A stretch of 64,000 bases of DNA from Paeniglutamicibacter terrestris (GCF_012271785.1 NZ_JAAWVT010000010.1:60695-124694), one strand, 5' to 3'; positions 54,182-61,490 are shown, numbered from the stretch's first letter. The notes: generated by a model not told the origin, from the sequence alone. Program-made: numbers and translations.

Positions 54182-55240
54182 CTAAGTCAGGGCAGTTTGG
54201 ATGGCGGTGTTGTCTGCTCGAGAGTTGACGCTTGAGGCGGGTTTCGGCTTCGAGGTGCTGGGCTTCGGCTTCGGCTTTGGCTTGGAGGCAACGGGCGTGA
54301 TGATCCCCTTGGGTGCGGAACCTGGCCGCACGCCGTGAGCATCGAATGCGTCGCGAGGATCGTAATCTGAGTTGTGGTCCTCCCAGTCCTTCCACATCTC
54401 AAAGTGCACGTGCGCGCCGGTCTGGTTCCCAGACAGGTCGTTGTATCCGATCAGATCGCCGACGGCCGCCTTGTCTCCAACCTTCCACGCATCGAGGATA
54501 TCGACGTGGTTGTATCCGTTGCCCTCACCGTCAGGGTTGGCAATGAGCCCGCCGCCTCCGGTGCGGGCCGGCGCCAACGTACTAGCCCGGTTGCCTGCCT
54601 TGACGTTGCGAACGATCTTCTTCCACGTTCCAGCGAACGCAGCGTATACCGGCATGCGGGTCTGGCCGGGCTTGGGTGGGGCGATGTCCAAACCCTTATG
54701 GCCTTTGTACCCGCCGCGGTCTTGGTGGTTCGCTGTGAGGCGTCCTTCGAACGGACTGACCATTGTTCCGATGGTTGGGTTTGCTCCTTCGGTGAGGTTG
54801 AGGAATTCTTGCCATCGGCCGGTGGCACGCATGACGGAGGGGCAGTTCCTACCGGTCCAGTGCGCATGGTCGTACACCTTGCTGCGGGGGATACCGTGCT
54901 TGGCGCGGAGGCCGGCAACCACTTCGGCGGCCAGGGCGAATGCTTTGTCGTAGTTGCCGTCTGAGTTCACGCAGATCTCCACGGCGATACTCGATTCAGC
55001 GCCTTCACGCGTGCCGGCGTGCCACCACTGTGCGGTATCCGGGTAGGACCGGATCGCTTCGGTGTCGTCCACGGTGATGTGCCAAGATACTTGGTGAACG
55101 TTGCCGTTACTTCGCAGGTTGGCATGAGCCTGGGCATCGGCACCCACAGATTCATTCGCGGTCTCGTGGATCGTGATGCTGGTGCACTGATCGGTGCCGT
55201 CGTAGATCTGGGCAGAACTCTTGACTAGCTGCTCTCGCAA
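54182..55240 (-). CDS. Phage endolysin: N-acetylmuramoyl-L-alanine amidase plus M23-type peptidase
   Basis: The 352-residue enzyme has an N-terminal Amidase_2 domain (SITIHETANES, VSWHITVDD, DHAHWTGRNCP) and a LysM/M23-like metallopeptidase domain (residues ~160-290: HKGLDIAPP, GYNHVDIL, TGAHVHFEMWKDW). A Lys-Pro-rich linker then leads into the start of a binding domain interrupted by TAG at 54182-54184. The start is TTG 55240 behind AAGGAGG. It should cut wall peptides at host lysis. Two catalytic domains in one lysin are common in actinobacteriophages. Confidence 0.85.
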   Translation of the reverse strand: MREQLVKSSAQIYDGTDQCTSITIHETANESVGADAQAHANLRSNGNVHQVSWHITVDDTEAIRSYPDTAQWWHAGTREGAESSIAVEICVNSDGNYDKAFALAAEVVAGLRAKHGIPRSKVYDHAHWTGRNCPSVMRATGRWQEFLNLTEGANPTIGTMVSPFEGRLTANHQDRGGYKGHKGLDIAPPKPGQTRMPVYAAFAGTWKKIVRNVKAGNRASTLAPARTGGGGLIANPDGEGNGYNHVDILDAWKVGDKAAVGDLIGYNDLSGNQTGAHVHFEMWKDWEDHNSDYDPRDAFDAHGVRPGSAPKGIITPVASKPKPKPKPSTSKPKPASSVNSRADNTAIQTALT

Positions 55241-55254
55241 GACAGCCTCCTTCG

Positions 55255-55288
55255 GGCAAAAGAAAAGCCCGGGCCAGTTGGCCTCGGG
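55255..55288 (-). terminator. Hairpin between a membrane-protein gene and the endolysin gene
   Basis: An 8-bp GC stem with one bulge (55268-55275 with 55280-55288) and loop AGTT is followed on the minus strand by CTTTTCTTTT. It would make endolysin expression depend on its own promoter or on read-through. Confidence 0.65.
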
Positions 55289-55325
55289 TTTGGGGTGGTA
55301 TTAATTCCGGTATATTTTCAACCGA

Positions 55326-55625
55326 TTATTTGCGGTGTCGTCTTTGCTCTCGGAAGATGGTCCAGCCGATGGCCCACACGGAACCGATCAGCAGGACATA
55401 CAGCACGAGGTATACGTGGGCCCGTCCGGGGAAGGATGGGAAGAAGCTGCTGACGGCTGCCAGTGCGGTGATTGCTGACTGGGTGGCGAGTAATCCCATT
55501 AGGGCGCGTCCGGCTACGTAGTGCCTCCATGCGCCCCGGCCGAGTCGGTGCCAGCCGATCATCACGCCTAGCGTCGACAGGAATACGGCGAGGATCAGGA
55601 TTCCGGTTATGGGTTGCAGAGTCAT
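55326..55625 (-). CDS. Phage membrane protein, possible holin or lysis accessory
   Basis: The 99-residue protein has three transmembrane helices (ITGILILAVFLSTLGVMIGW; ALMGLLATQSAITALAAVSS; VYLVLYVLLIGSVWAIGW) and a basic C-terminal tail (FREQRRHRK). ATG 55625 follows AAAGG. It sits in the lysis region upstream of the endolysin, where small multi-helix proteins often act as holins. Confidence 0.65.
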   Translation of the reverse strand: MTLQPITGILILAVFLSTLGVMIGWHRLGRGAWRHYVAGRALMGLLATQSAITALAAVSSFFPSFPGRAHVYLVLYVLLIGSVWAIGWTIFREQRRHRK

Positions 55626-55696
55626 AGGGGCCTTTCCCGGAATTTGCCTGTGAATGAATCCGCTAGGCATTCGCTGAAGTGGTTGCGGTCGTTGAT

Positions 55697-55837
55697 TTAT
55701 TCGAGCCGTATTGACTGGTCGCGGGCTTCGGCGAACCGATCTAGGGCGGCTTTGTGTTCGACGGTGGCTTCGATTTTCGCGGCCAATGCTTCGTTGCTGT
55801 CGTCGGGGGTGTGTCGGAATCGTCGGAGCCATTTCAG
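55697..55837 (-). CDS. Very small phage protein with a possible CTG start
   Basis: The 46-codon frame begins with a basic stretch (LKWLRRFRHTPDDS) and continues as an Ala/Glu-rich helix (ALAAKIEATVEHKAALDRFA). Tiny proteins of this make-up occur in actinobacteriophage lysis cassettes. No ATG, GTG or TTG is available; CTG 55837 overlaps the stop of the upstream gene, which would give translational coupling. The start codon is uncertain. Confidence 0.45.
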   Translation of the reverse strand: MKWLRRFRHTPDDSNEALAAKIEATVEHKAALDRFAEARDQSIRLE

Positions 55838-56109
55838 ACTGGGTCACCGTCCCGGGCCTGTTGGACGGCGCCCATCACCTTGATGACGGATTCACCGACC
55901 ATGGTTTGTTTCTCGATGGTGCGGGCTTGAACGGCGTTGGTTTCTTTTTGTGTTTCCGCTGCGCTACGCCAGGGTTCTTTCACTTTGACCATCACGTCGT
56001 AGAGGCACTTGGCTACAAGCCTCCCGGTGAGGATCAGCCAGATGGCTAGTCCGAGCAGACTTGATGGGGTGAGGACGCCGAGTGCTTGCCAGGGGACTTC
56101 GTCAAGCAA
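55834..56109 (-). CDS. Phage membrane protein with one helix and a coiled-coil tail
   Basis: The 91-residue protein has one transmembrane helix (LTPSSLLGLAIWLILTGRLV) and a polar, helical C-terminus with many Gln, Glu and Lys. TTG 56109 has AAGGCGG upstream. Similar small one-helix proteins sit beside endolysins in actinobacteriophages and act in lysis. The function here is inferred from place. Confidence 0.55.
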   Translation of the reverse strand: MLDEVPWQALGVLTPSSLLGLAIWLILTGRLVAKCLYDVMVKVKEPWRSAAETQKETNAVQARTIEKQTMVGESVIKVMGAVQQARDGDPV

Positions 56110-56160
56110 TGGGCACCGCCTTGAGGTTGGGCATGGTTGCCTTTCGGGAGGGGGCACTGG

Positions 56161-56188
56161 AAAAGCCCGCCACAGGATTGTGACGGGC
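56161..56188 (-). terminator. Hairpin upstream of the lysis cassette
   Basis: A 10-bp stem with one mismatch (56165-56174 with 56179-56188) is followed on the minus strand by TTTT. It lies between the plus-strand DUF4760 gene and the lysis genes. Confidence 0.6.
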
Positions 56189-56229
56189 ACAGATAGTTGA
56201 ATAATTCCGGTCAGAACTACACTTATCGA

Positions 56230-56799
56230 ATGGGAAAAATTTGGACACTCGTGTTTTGCACCGGACTTGCGATCGGGTTCGTTGTCTGTTTCCTAATACA
56301 GGAAAAGTTATGGGCGGACGCTCGCCCGAGTTCCACTGTGGGCTTCAAGGAATGGCTTACCGCGGCTCTAGCGGGGGCTGCGCTCGTAGTGTCGCTCTCT
56401 GCGCTGAGTTTCAACCGGAAAAAATCTCGGCAAGACATGTTCCTGTCAATCCACAACAGCCTGATCTCCCTGGACATTCAAAACGGCCGGAGACTTCTCT
56501 TCAACAAGATCAACTCACCGGAGGACCCCAGCGAGTTACTGAGCTCCGACCCTCGAGCTTATGACCAAATTAACCGTGCACTGGCGATGTATGACGTCCT
56601 TGGCCTCTATGTGAAACGTAAGTATGTGGACAAGTCCTGGGTGATGGACGAGTGGGGTTCAGGCTTGGCAAAGGCGAGGGTCCCGGCCCTTCTTTTTATG
56701 GCGCATCGAGAGGCGATTGGTGTTCCCTCAAAATGGAAGAACTTTGATGCCCTCAGCTTGGAAGCAAAACTCGCGTATCGACAACCTGAAGACTCATAG
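56230..56799 (+). CDS. DUF4760-like membrane protein, plus-strand cargo gene
   Basis: The 189-residue protein has two N-terminal transmembrane helices (IWTLVFCTGLAIGFVVCFL; LTAALAGAALVVSLSALSF) and a soluble helical domain with the DUF4760 pattern INRALAMYDVLGLYVKRKYV followed by VMDEWG. It is the only plus-strand gene among the phage genes, which marks it as inserted cargo. Related proteins are of unknown role; exclusion of other phages is one possibility. ATG 56230 is the best start; 56197 is open too. Confidence 0.6.
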   Translation: MGKIWTLVFCTGLAIGFVVCFLIQEKLWADARPSSTVGFKEWLTAALAGAALVVSLSALSFNRKKSRQDMFLSIHNSLISLDIQNGRRLLFNKINSPEDPSELLSSDPRAYDQINRALAMYDVLGLYVKRKYVDKSWVMDEWGSGLAKARVPALLFMAHREAIGVPSKWKNFDALSLEAKLAYRQPEDS

Positions 56800-56887
56800 T
56801 GCTCGCTGAGCGCCACCCCTGCAGATAGGACGGGCGCGTCCAAGGCCTTGCCACGTGCCAACGCTTCAGGTTTCTGGCGTCCGGAAG

Positions 56888-57331
56888 CTAGTCCATGTCA
56901 CCAGAGATGAGATTGGGGTCACGTGCGTCGTGCGTTTGAACGATGGCATCTACGATGTCGTCTTGAGTGACAGATTTGCACTTCCCCGCCAACTTGAAAC
57001 CGGTGTACACCCCAACCGCGATCGTAGCTATTCCGCACGCACCGTTAAGCGCTTCGGCGGACACTCCAAGGAACGGGCGAAACTCGGCCGTGATCATCGT
57101 CAAGATCAAAGTCAGCATGATGCCGAGCGGACCCTGCCATGCATATTGGGTCCGGTATTTTGGCAACATCCTGTGGAGTACGTTGTCGATCTTGTCTTTG
57201 GTGGTTGCCACTAGAACGACCCCAAGATTGCTCTGATAGGTCAATCTGTTGTTGAGGTCTTCTACCATGTCAATGTGCTGCGCGATCCTCGGCTGCGTAA
57301 CCGGAAGTGAAGGACCGCCCTGCTCAGACAC
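56888..57331 (-). CDS. Unknown membrane protein (cargo operon 2, gene 3)
   Basis: The 147-residue protein has an amphipathic N-terminal half (TTKDKIDNVLHRMLPKYRTQ) and two transmembrane helices (PLGIMLTLILTMITAEF; NGACGIATIAVGVYTGFKLA). A Lys/Asp-rich tail with VTQDDIVDAIVQT follows. The start is uncertain: GTG 57331 overlaps the stop of the zinc-ribbon gene by eight bases, and ATG 57268 is an alternative. It is the last gene of a three-gene operon. I recognise no family. Confidence 0.55.
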   Translation of the reverse strand: MSEQGGPSLPVTQPRIAQHIDMVEDLNNRLTYQSNLGVVLVATTKDKIDNVLHRMLPKYRTQYAWQGPLGIMLTLILTMITAEFRPFLGVSAEALNGACGIATIAVGVYTGFKLAGKCKSVTQDDIVDAIVQTHDARDPNLISGDMD

Positions 57332-57665
57332 GGTGGAACTCAGGGTGGTTGAGAAGCCCCAGTGCGCCGAGGGCATACGTGCTCACAACACCACAATTTC
57401 CGCAGGCGACATACACCACAGGAATACTTGGACCGCCTCCCAAAACGATATTCGTGGACATGTCTTGAAGGTTGATCTGACCGAACCCGGGTTGAAGCGA
57501 TTGCATACTCTCTCCGCAGCGATGGCAAGGCAGAGATACCTTGGTATTCAGTTGCTCGAGTATGAGCTCCATTTGTTTCGAGCTCATGAGTCGCTGGTCG
57601 TTCTGTCTTTGGTCCACCGTGTGATTAAACCTGAATAGCCGTCGTAACTCAAAAAGGCTAAACAT
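57324..57665 (-). CDS. Small zinc-ribbon protein of unknown function (cargo operon 2, gene 2)
   Basis: The 113-residue protein has a basic helical N-terminus (FELRRLFRFNHTVDQRQND) and a two-part zinc ribbon: LPCHRCGES, then about 45 residues later VACGNCGVVSTYALGALGL. The segment between contains NIVLGGGPSIP. ATG 57665 overlaps the stop of the 59-codon gene by eight bases and has GGAG six bases upstream. It should be cytoplasmic. Its pairing with a membrane protein suggests a sensor or adaptor, which is inference. Confidence 0.6.
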   Translation of the reverse strand: MFSLFELRRLFRFNHTVDQRQNDQRLMSSKQMELILEQLNTKVSLPCHRCGESMQSLQPGFGQINLQDMSTNIVLGGGPSIPVVYVACGNCGVVSTYALGALGLLNHPEFHRV

Positions 57666-57837
57666 TGTTATCTCCATTGGTCGATCCAGGCTGCGCATCG
57701 CCACGAACATCACGGTTCAGGGAGAAGGCGGATTCTGGGTTGAGCGTGGGGCTGAGGCATATGAAAGCGCTAGCCAGCGAGTATTTGTCTGCTTCGCCAA
57801 GTTCGTCGGCCACGATTTGACTATTACTGCTAATCAT
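57658..57837 (-). CDS. 59-residue leader protein of cargo operon 2 (gene 1)
   Basis: This short frame begins at ATG 57837 with a strong AAGGAG site seven bases upstream and reads MISSNSQIVADELGEADKYS, ending in a polar Asn/Gly-rich tail. The stop overlaps the start of the zinc-ribbon gene by eight bases. Good initiation signals and coupling support it as real. It lies just after the tail-fibre gene. No family is recognised. Confidence 0.6.
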   Translation of the reverse strand: MISSNSQIVADELGEADKYSLASAFICLSPTLNPESAFSLNRDVRGDAQPGSTNGDNNV

Positions 57838-57870
57838 TGAGGTGCTCCTTGGATTGGTGCAACGGATCGG

Positions 57871-59595
57871 TCAGCTGACTTCGACGTATTCGGCCCGGGC
57901 TATCCATCGGATAGTTTTTCCCACTTCGCCAGTTCCATATAGCAGAAGACTGTTGACCGCCACCGCCGCATGAGCATTCCACGTCGAAGCCGCTGCATCG
58001 CCAGCGACAAGCACCGCAGCAGGCACCGACCCGCCGACCGCCACAGCAGCCCCCGTCCCGACCCGCTTCGCCACACCTCCAAGAGTCCATGCCTTGGAGT
58101 CGCCAGTTGCCGTGTCGCGGGCGGTGATCATAAATCGGTACTGGATCGTATGCCCTGGTTCGAGTGCAAACGAATTCGGGAAGCAAGCGGCGGCACCCGC
58201 GGTGGTCTGCAACTTGTCGATAATCTCCGAGGTCTGCGCGTCCCCTGGAACACTGAACGCACCATTAGCCCGACTGCTCTGCCCCGATTTACGGGCCACC
58301 GCTTGCAAGCCCATGGCATGCGAGTTCGAGCCGATTGCTTCACATAGACCGCCCATTGCGTAGGCGCCCTGCCCAGTCGCCTTGGATTGGTTACCGGAAG
58401 CATAGGAGTAGGTGTTGGTGGCCTCGTTGTAGTTGCCGAACGCCATCGCCCCGGCACCTGAAGCAATGTTGGATTGGCCGAAAGCCGACCCACTGTTTAC
58501 TTGGTTCAGCGTTCCGGCAGCAAATCCTCCGGGGCCCGCAACTTTGTTGCTGGCACCGAACGCGGTTCCGCCACTGCCCGTAACTTCGTTGCCGTTGCCG
58601 CCAGTCGTTGCAAAGCCGCCCACGGCAACATCAATGATGTTGTTGAGTCCGCCGACACTGACGCAATAATCGCCGTTCTTGATCCAGTTGCCGTACCCAC
58701 CAAGAATGATCGAGAAATCGCCCACGTCGATCTTGTGCACGGCACCCGAAAGAATGCCGTTGTGGGTCGCGCCCGCCCTGATGTATGAATGATCCGCGAG
58801 GATCACCGACTTAAGACCCGCGGCAACGTTGTCGTAATCAGCGACGTAAGAGTGGTTGGCGCGGGCGTTCGCATCCGGTTGAAGCAAGTCTGCAAGGTTG
58901 AGAGGGACGTTGCTTGCGGAAGTGTTTACGTTCTCGATGACCCCACGGCCAATTACGTTCTCTCGCCCAGGGTAGCCATCCCCGGCGATCACTGAACCGT
59001 GAACGTCTGGAGCAATTGCGTTGTCTGGGGAACCTGCCTTGAAGTTGAATCCGACCGACACCTGAGTGATTTCAATATCGTCAGTGCCAACAAAGTTGGC
59101 GTCCAATGCAAGTGCCGTGTCGCTGGTTGGATCGGTAAACTTCCCGGCCACCATGGCATCCGTCGGCGCCGTGGCCTCGGCTGCAGCAGCAACGGCCGTT
59201 GCCTTCGCGGCCTCGGTGGTATCTACCCAGTTCTGCACCATTGCCGCAGTCGTTTCTGCCGGGATCGCCGTAGTGAAGCGAGGTACCAAGTCAGAGGAAT
59301 ACGGGAGCGCGGAGGTGCCTGCCGGGACACCGATCAACTCCGACCAGCCCTTGCCGGACTGGTGATCGCGGAAGGTGACGCGGTACGCCCACTCCGGCTC
59401 CGGACCTGCCGGGGACACGTCAACATCTACCAGCGTGGCAAGACCATTGCTGATGCCGTACGTCTTCGGACCCGGGAAGACTGTCTTGGTGCCCTCCTGG
59501 CGCAGGGCGGTGGACTCGATTGTGACCTCACCGAAGAGGATCTCGTGTGCGGCGCCGCCGCCGAGCCGTCCATCAATTTCAATATTGCGTCCCAA
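57871..59595 (-). CDS. Phage tail fibre / minor tail protein with YadA-head-like repeats
   Basis: The 574-residue protein has an N-terminal domain (residues ~1-110) likely to attach to the tail, an Ala-rich linker, and a central region (~300-430) of about 14-residue repeats such as GGTAFGASNKVAGPGGFAAG and GAMAFGNYNEATN. This is the pattern of YadA/Hia trimeric adhesin heads. A C-terminal domain (~460-574) follows. It should form a trimeric fibre that recognises the host surface. Confidence 0.82.
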   Translation of the reverse strand: MGRNIEIDGRLGGGAAHEILFGEVTIESTALRQEGTKTVFPGPKTYGISNGLATLVDVDVSPAGPEPEWAYRVTFRDHQSGKGWSELIGVPAGTSALPYSSDLVPRFTTAIPAETTAAMVQNWVDTTEAAKATAVAAAAEATAPTDAMVAGKFTDPTSDTALALDANFVGTDDIEITQVSVGFNFKAGSPDNAIAPDVHGSVIAGDGYPGRENVIGRGVIENVNTSASNVPLNLADLLQPDANARANHSYVADYDNVAAGLKSVILADHSYIRAGATHNGILSGAVHKIDVGDFSIILGGYGNWIKNGDYCVSVGGLNNIIDVAVGGFATTGGNGNEVTGSGGTAFGASNKVAGPGGFAAGTLNQVNSGSAFGQSNIASGAGAMAFGNYNEATNTYSYASGNQSKATGQGAYAMGGLCEAIGSNSHAMGLQAVARKSGQSSRANGAFSVPGDAQTSEIIDKLQTTAGAAACFPNSFALEPGHTIQYRFMITARDTATGDSKAWTLGGVAKRVGTGAAVAVGGSVPAAVLVAGDAAASTWNAHAAVAVNSLLLYGTGEVGKTIRWIARAEYVEVS

Positions 59596-59607
59596 AAGGG
59601 TTACCTC

Positions 59608-59988
59608 TTACGGTGTCACGACAGCGTCGTATATGGCTTGGATCTGTGTCTTCATGAAGGGCAAGTCCGCGAGCGAGGCAGTATGCTCCGTCTGCATGGC
59701 GGTGATGTCTGAAAGCGCGATGGTGTGGTTGGCCTGCGTCGCGACGATCCCAGTGAAAGCGGTGGTGCGCGCCGCTTGAGTGGTGACTATTCGGGCGAGA
59801 GTAGTCTGCGCCGCGATCAGGGCAGTTTGGATTTCTCCGACGTCGACCTGTTGCTCATCAATTGCCGCGGCCAGTAGTTCGAGCAGGCCGCGGACTTCGG
59901 CGATGGCTTCGAGGGTGCCGGCGTTATCGGTGGTGAATTCTCGTGAGGCTGCTACTGCTCGGAGGAGCGTGCTGCTTGATGTGCCCAT
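59608..59988 (-). CDS. Phage coiled-coil structural protein
   Basis: The 126-residue protein is almost all helix: Ala/Glu/Leu-rich heptads in the first half, then evenly spaced Thr-Gln-Ala units (VTTQAARTTAFTGIVATQAN). ATG 59988 shares one base with the stop of the upstream gene (TAATG). Such proteins usually connect or trimerise tail fibres. It lies 12 bases before the fibre gene. Confidence 0.65.
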   Translation of the reverse strand: MGTSSSTLLRAVAASREFTTDNAGTLEAIAEVRGLLELLAAAIDEQQVDVGEIQTALIAAQTTLARIVTTQAARTTAFTGIVATQANHTIALSDITAMQTEHTASLADLPFMKTQIQAIYDAVVTP

Positions 59989-60515
59989 TAGGTGTTGTCC
60001 ACGGAGGCCATGCGCCATGAGCCTTGCAGGGTGAAGTCCGATCCTGCTAGCAGGCTGGTGTAATCGGGGGCCACGGCGGAGAGGGAGAAGTCTCCGTTCT
60101 CGTGGGCGAAGCCGGAGGCCATCGCTCCTACGTGTGCGGAGGATAGCGCCCCCACGTACCGTGGCCGGAACCCGGTGTGCAGGGTGCCGATCAGGACGTT
60201 GCCGATGTTGCCATTTGTGGGGACTGTGATTTGTGCGCCGTTGTAGACGATCCGAATTTGCAGGTCAACCCACCGTCCTTCCCTGCAGCAGGCGAGGGCG
60301 GTGACGTCTCAGTCGGAGGTGACGAGGTCCATGACCTGGTCAATCTTTCCGGGGCCAGCCCACCATTCGGTGGTGTAGGGCTCGCCTGCGGGGGAGAGCG
60401 CTCGGATCCAGTCAGCGATTCCGGAGAACCACTTGAAGAAGCCGCCACCCTGCCGTAGCGGGGATGCTGCGGTGGGGCTGTCTGGTGCGGCGCTGTGTGC
60501 TGGTGTGCTCACCAC
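59988..60515 (-). pseudogene. Phage minor tail protein gene interrupted by an in-frame TGA
   Basis: The frame begins at GTG 60515 behind AGGAGG and codes 68 residues ending KIDQVMDLVTSD. A TGA at 60309-60311 follows. The same frame then continues without any start codon as protein-like sequence (REGRWVDLQIRIVYNGAQIT, later FAHENGDFSLSAVAPDY) to the TAA at 59988. The simplest reading is a single nonsense mutation in a 175-codon tail gene. Programmed read-through is less likely but not excluded. Confidence 0.65.
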
Positions 60516-60629
60516 GTGCCTCCTAGGTCAAAGGCCCACTGGTCAAAGTCGGCGAAAGTATCTATTCCGTTGGCGATTGCCCACGTATCAAATTGGGCGT
60601 ACGCGCCATCCTGTCCATTCAATCCGCCT
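60509..60629 (-). pseudogene. Truncated C-terminal end of a phage tail gene at the attachment site
   Basis: The last ~35 codons (DGAYAQFDTWAIANGIDTFA and WAFDLGGTW) read as tail protein and overlap the next gene by seven bases. The upstream part runs directly into repeat B, so the beginning of the gene and all genes before it in the phage are missing. This marks the deletion end of the prophage. Confidence 0.6.
60596..60629 (+). repeat. Attachment-site repeat B
   Basis: The 34 bases match repeat A with one C-to-T change at 60612. A terminator-like hairpin (60626-60658) and a TTTTTT run (60660-60665) follow, as at the end of rnpB, although no rnpB body precedes it. Confidence 0.85.
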
Positions 60630-61101
60630 ATATCCCCTGCAACTAAAGGGATGCGGGCCTTTTTTGCGTCGTGCTGATGATGGACAAATAGGGCCAAATC
60701 ATGGGGTCTGTGGGTTCTAAAGCGCCCCCAAAGTGACACCAAGTTGACCGTCGAGATGATCCGCCGGACGTATTCGTCTGGAACCTATCTCGTGATGTGT
60801 CGGTTCCACCGCGTGTTCTCGTCTTCAGGGAAATGGCGAGGTTCGAATTGCGACCGTCAATAAGAAGCTCCGAATACATCGGCACGACCAGTGTGCTCAG
60901 GGTTGTAGCCGTCATCCACTTCCAGGCTGAACCATACGATGGCAGTGTCGAGGCCGGGGCGTGTGGCATGATCGGCTTTCCTGTAGGACGCCTTGCGCAC
61001 CAAAGGTTTAAGTTACAACAGCGTTATGAAAACCTAACAGTCGCGAAGTATTGGGCAGTTAGAATTACTGGAGTACTTGTTATTCAAACCCTTGGGGGAA
61101 C

Positions 61102-61339
61102 CGTGAACGCGTGTGCCTCGTTAGAGGCAATCGCTGATCTTATTTCGGAGCGGGATAACCCGATCGACGTTTATGGTAATGAGAACGAGTCAGATCTGAA
61201 TGAAATGGCAGAGCGTTTCGTAAGAGCGCTCAGCAGTAAGAAACAGGTAGCGGCACACCCGACGATGTGCCGCTACCTTCTTAAACGCCAGCCTTGGAAA
61301 CGAACCATGCTTAACCCTCGGCAATTGGCCGGAAGATGA
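61102..61339 (+). CDS. Possible small protein in the second att-bounded segment
   Basis: The open frame reads from GTG 61102 (VNACASLEAIADLISERDNP) and ends in a basic tail. The frame is open upstream to 60797 but that part does not look like protein. A perfect 12-bp hairpin (GGTAGCGGCACA with TGTGCCGCTACC, about 61246-61277) followed by TTCTT lies inside the frame and looks like a terminator, so the true coding end is doubtful. No family is recognised. Confidence 0.3.
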
Positions 61340-61423
61340 TTTGAAGATGGATTCGTAGACTGCTTGGGAGTATCTCGCGTATAGGCGGTCGGTGTGACGC
61401 GCGGGTTTTCGAAAACCCGACTG

Positions 61424-61490
61424 CGCGCCATCCCGTCCATTCACTAAACCTGTAACCCCATGAATTTCAGGGGGTTACAGGCGCTTCTTT
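61424..61490 (+). repeat. Attachment-site repeat C with the resident rnpB terminator
   Basis: The 20-base core (61424-61443) is identical to the rnpB 3' end in repeat A. It is followed by a perfect 11-bp hairpin (61449-61459 with 61471-61481) and CGCTTCTTT. As the outermost copy, this is probably the original chromosomal end of rnpB displaced by the integrations. Confidence 0.75.

Larger units (their letters stand above)
50512..60629. mobile_element. Reduced prophage integrated at rnpB
   Basis: The segment is bounded by 34-base direct repeats A and B. It carries phage tail-tip genes, a tail fibre, holin-like proteins and an endolysin, almost all on the minus strand, plus non-phage cargo at several places. 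No integrase, terminase, portal, capsid or replication genes are present. Repeat B lies inside a truncated tail-gene reading frame. Stop codons interrupt two phage genes. It is therefore a deletion derivative or satellite that could move only with help. Confidence 0.8.
60596..61443. mobile_element. Small second segment between attachment repeats B and C
   Basis: About 0.8 kb lies between repeats B and C, too short for a full element. It is probably the remnant of a second integration event at rnpB or of a deletion between sites. No recombinase is encoded. A plus-strand frame ending at 61339 is the only protein-like content. Confidence 0.5.
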
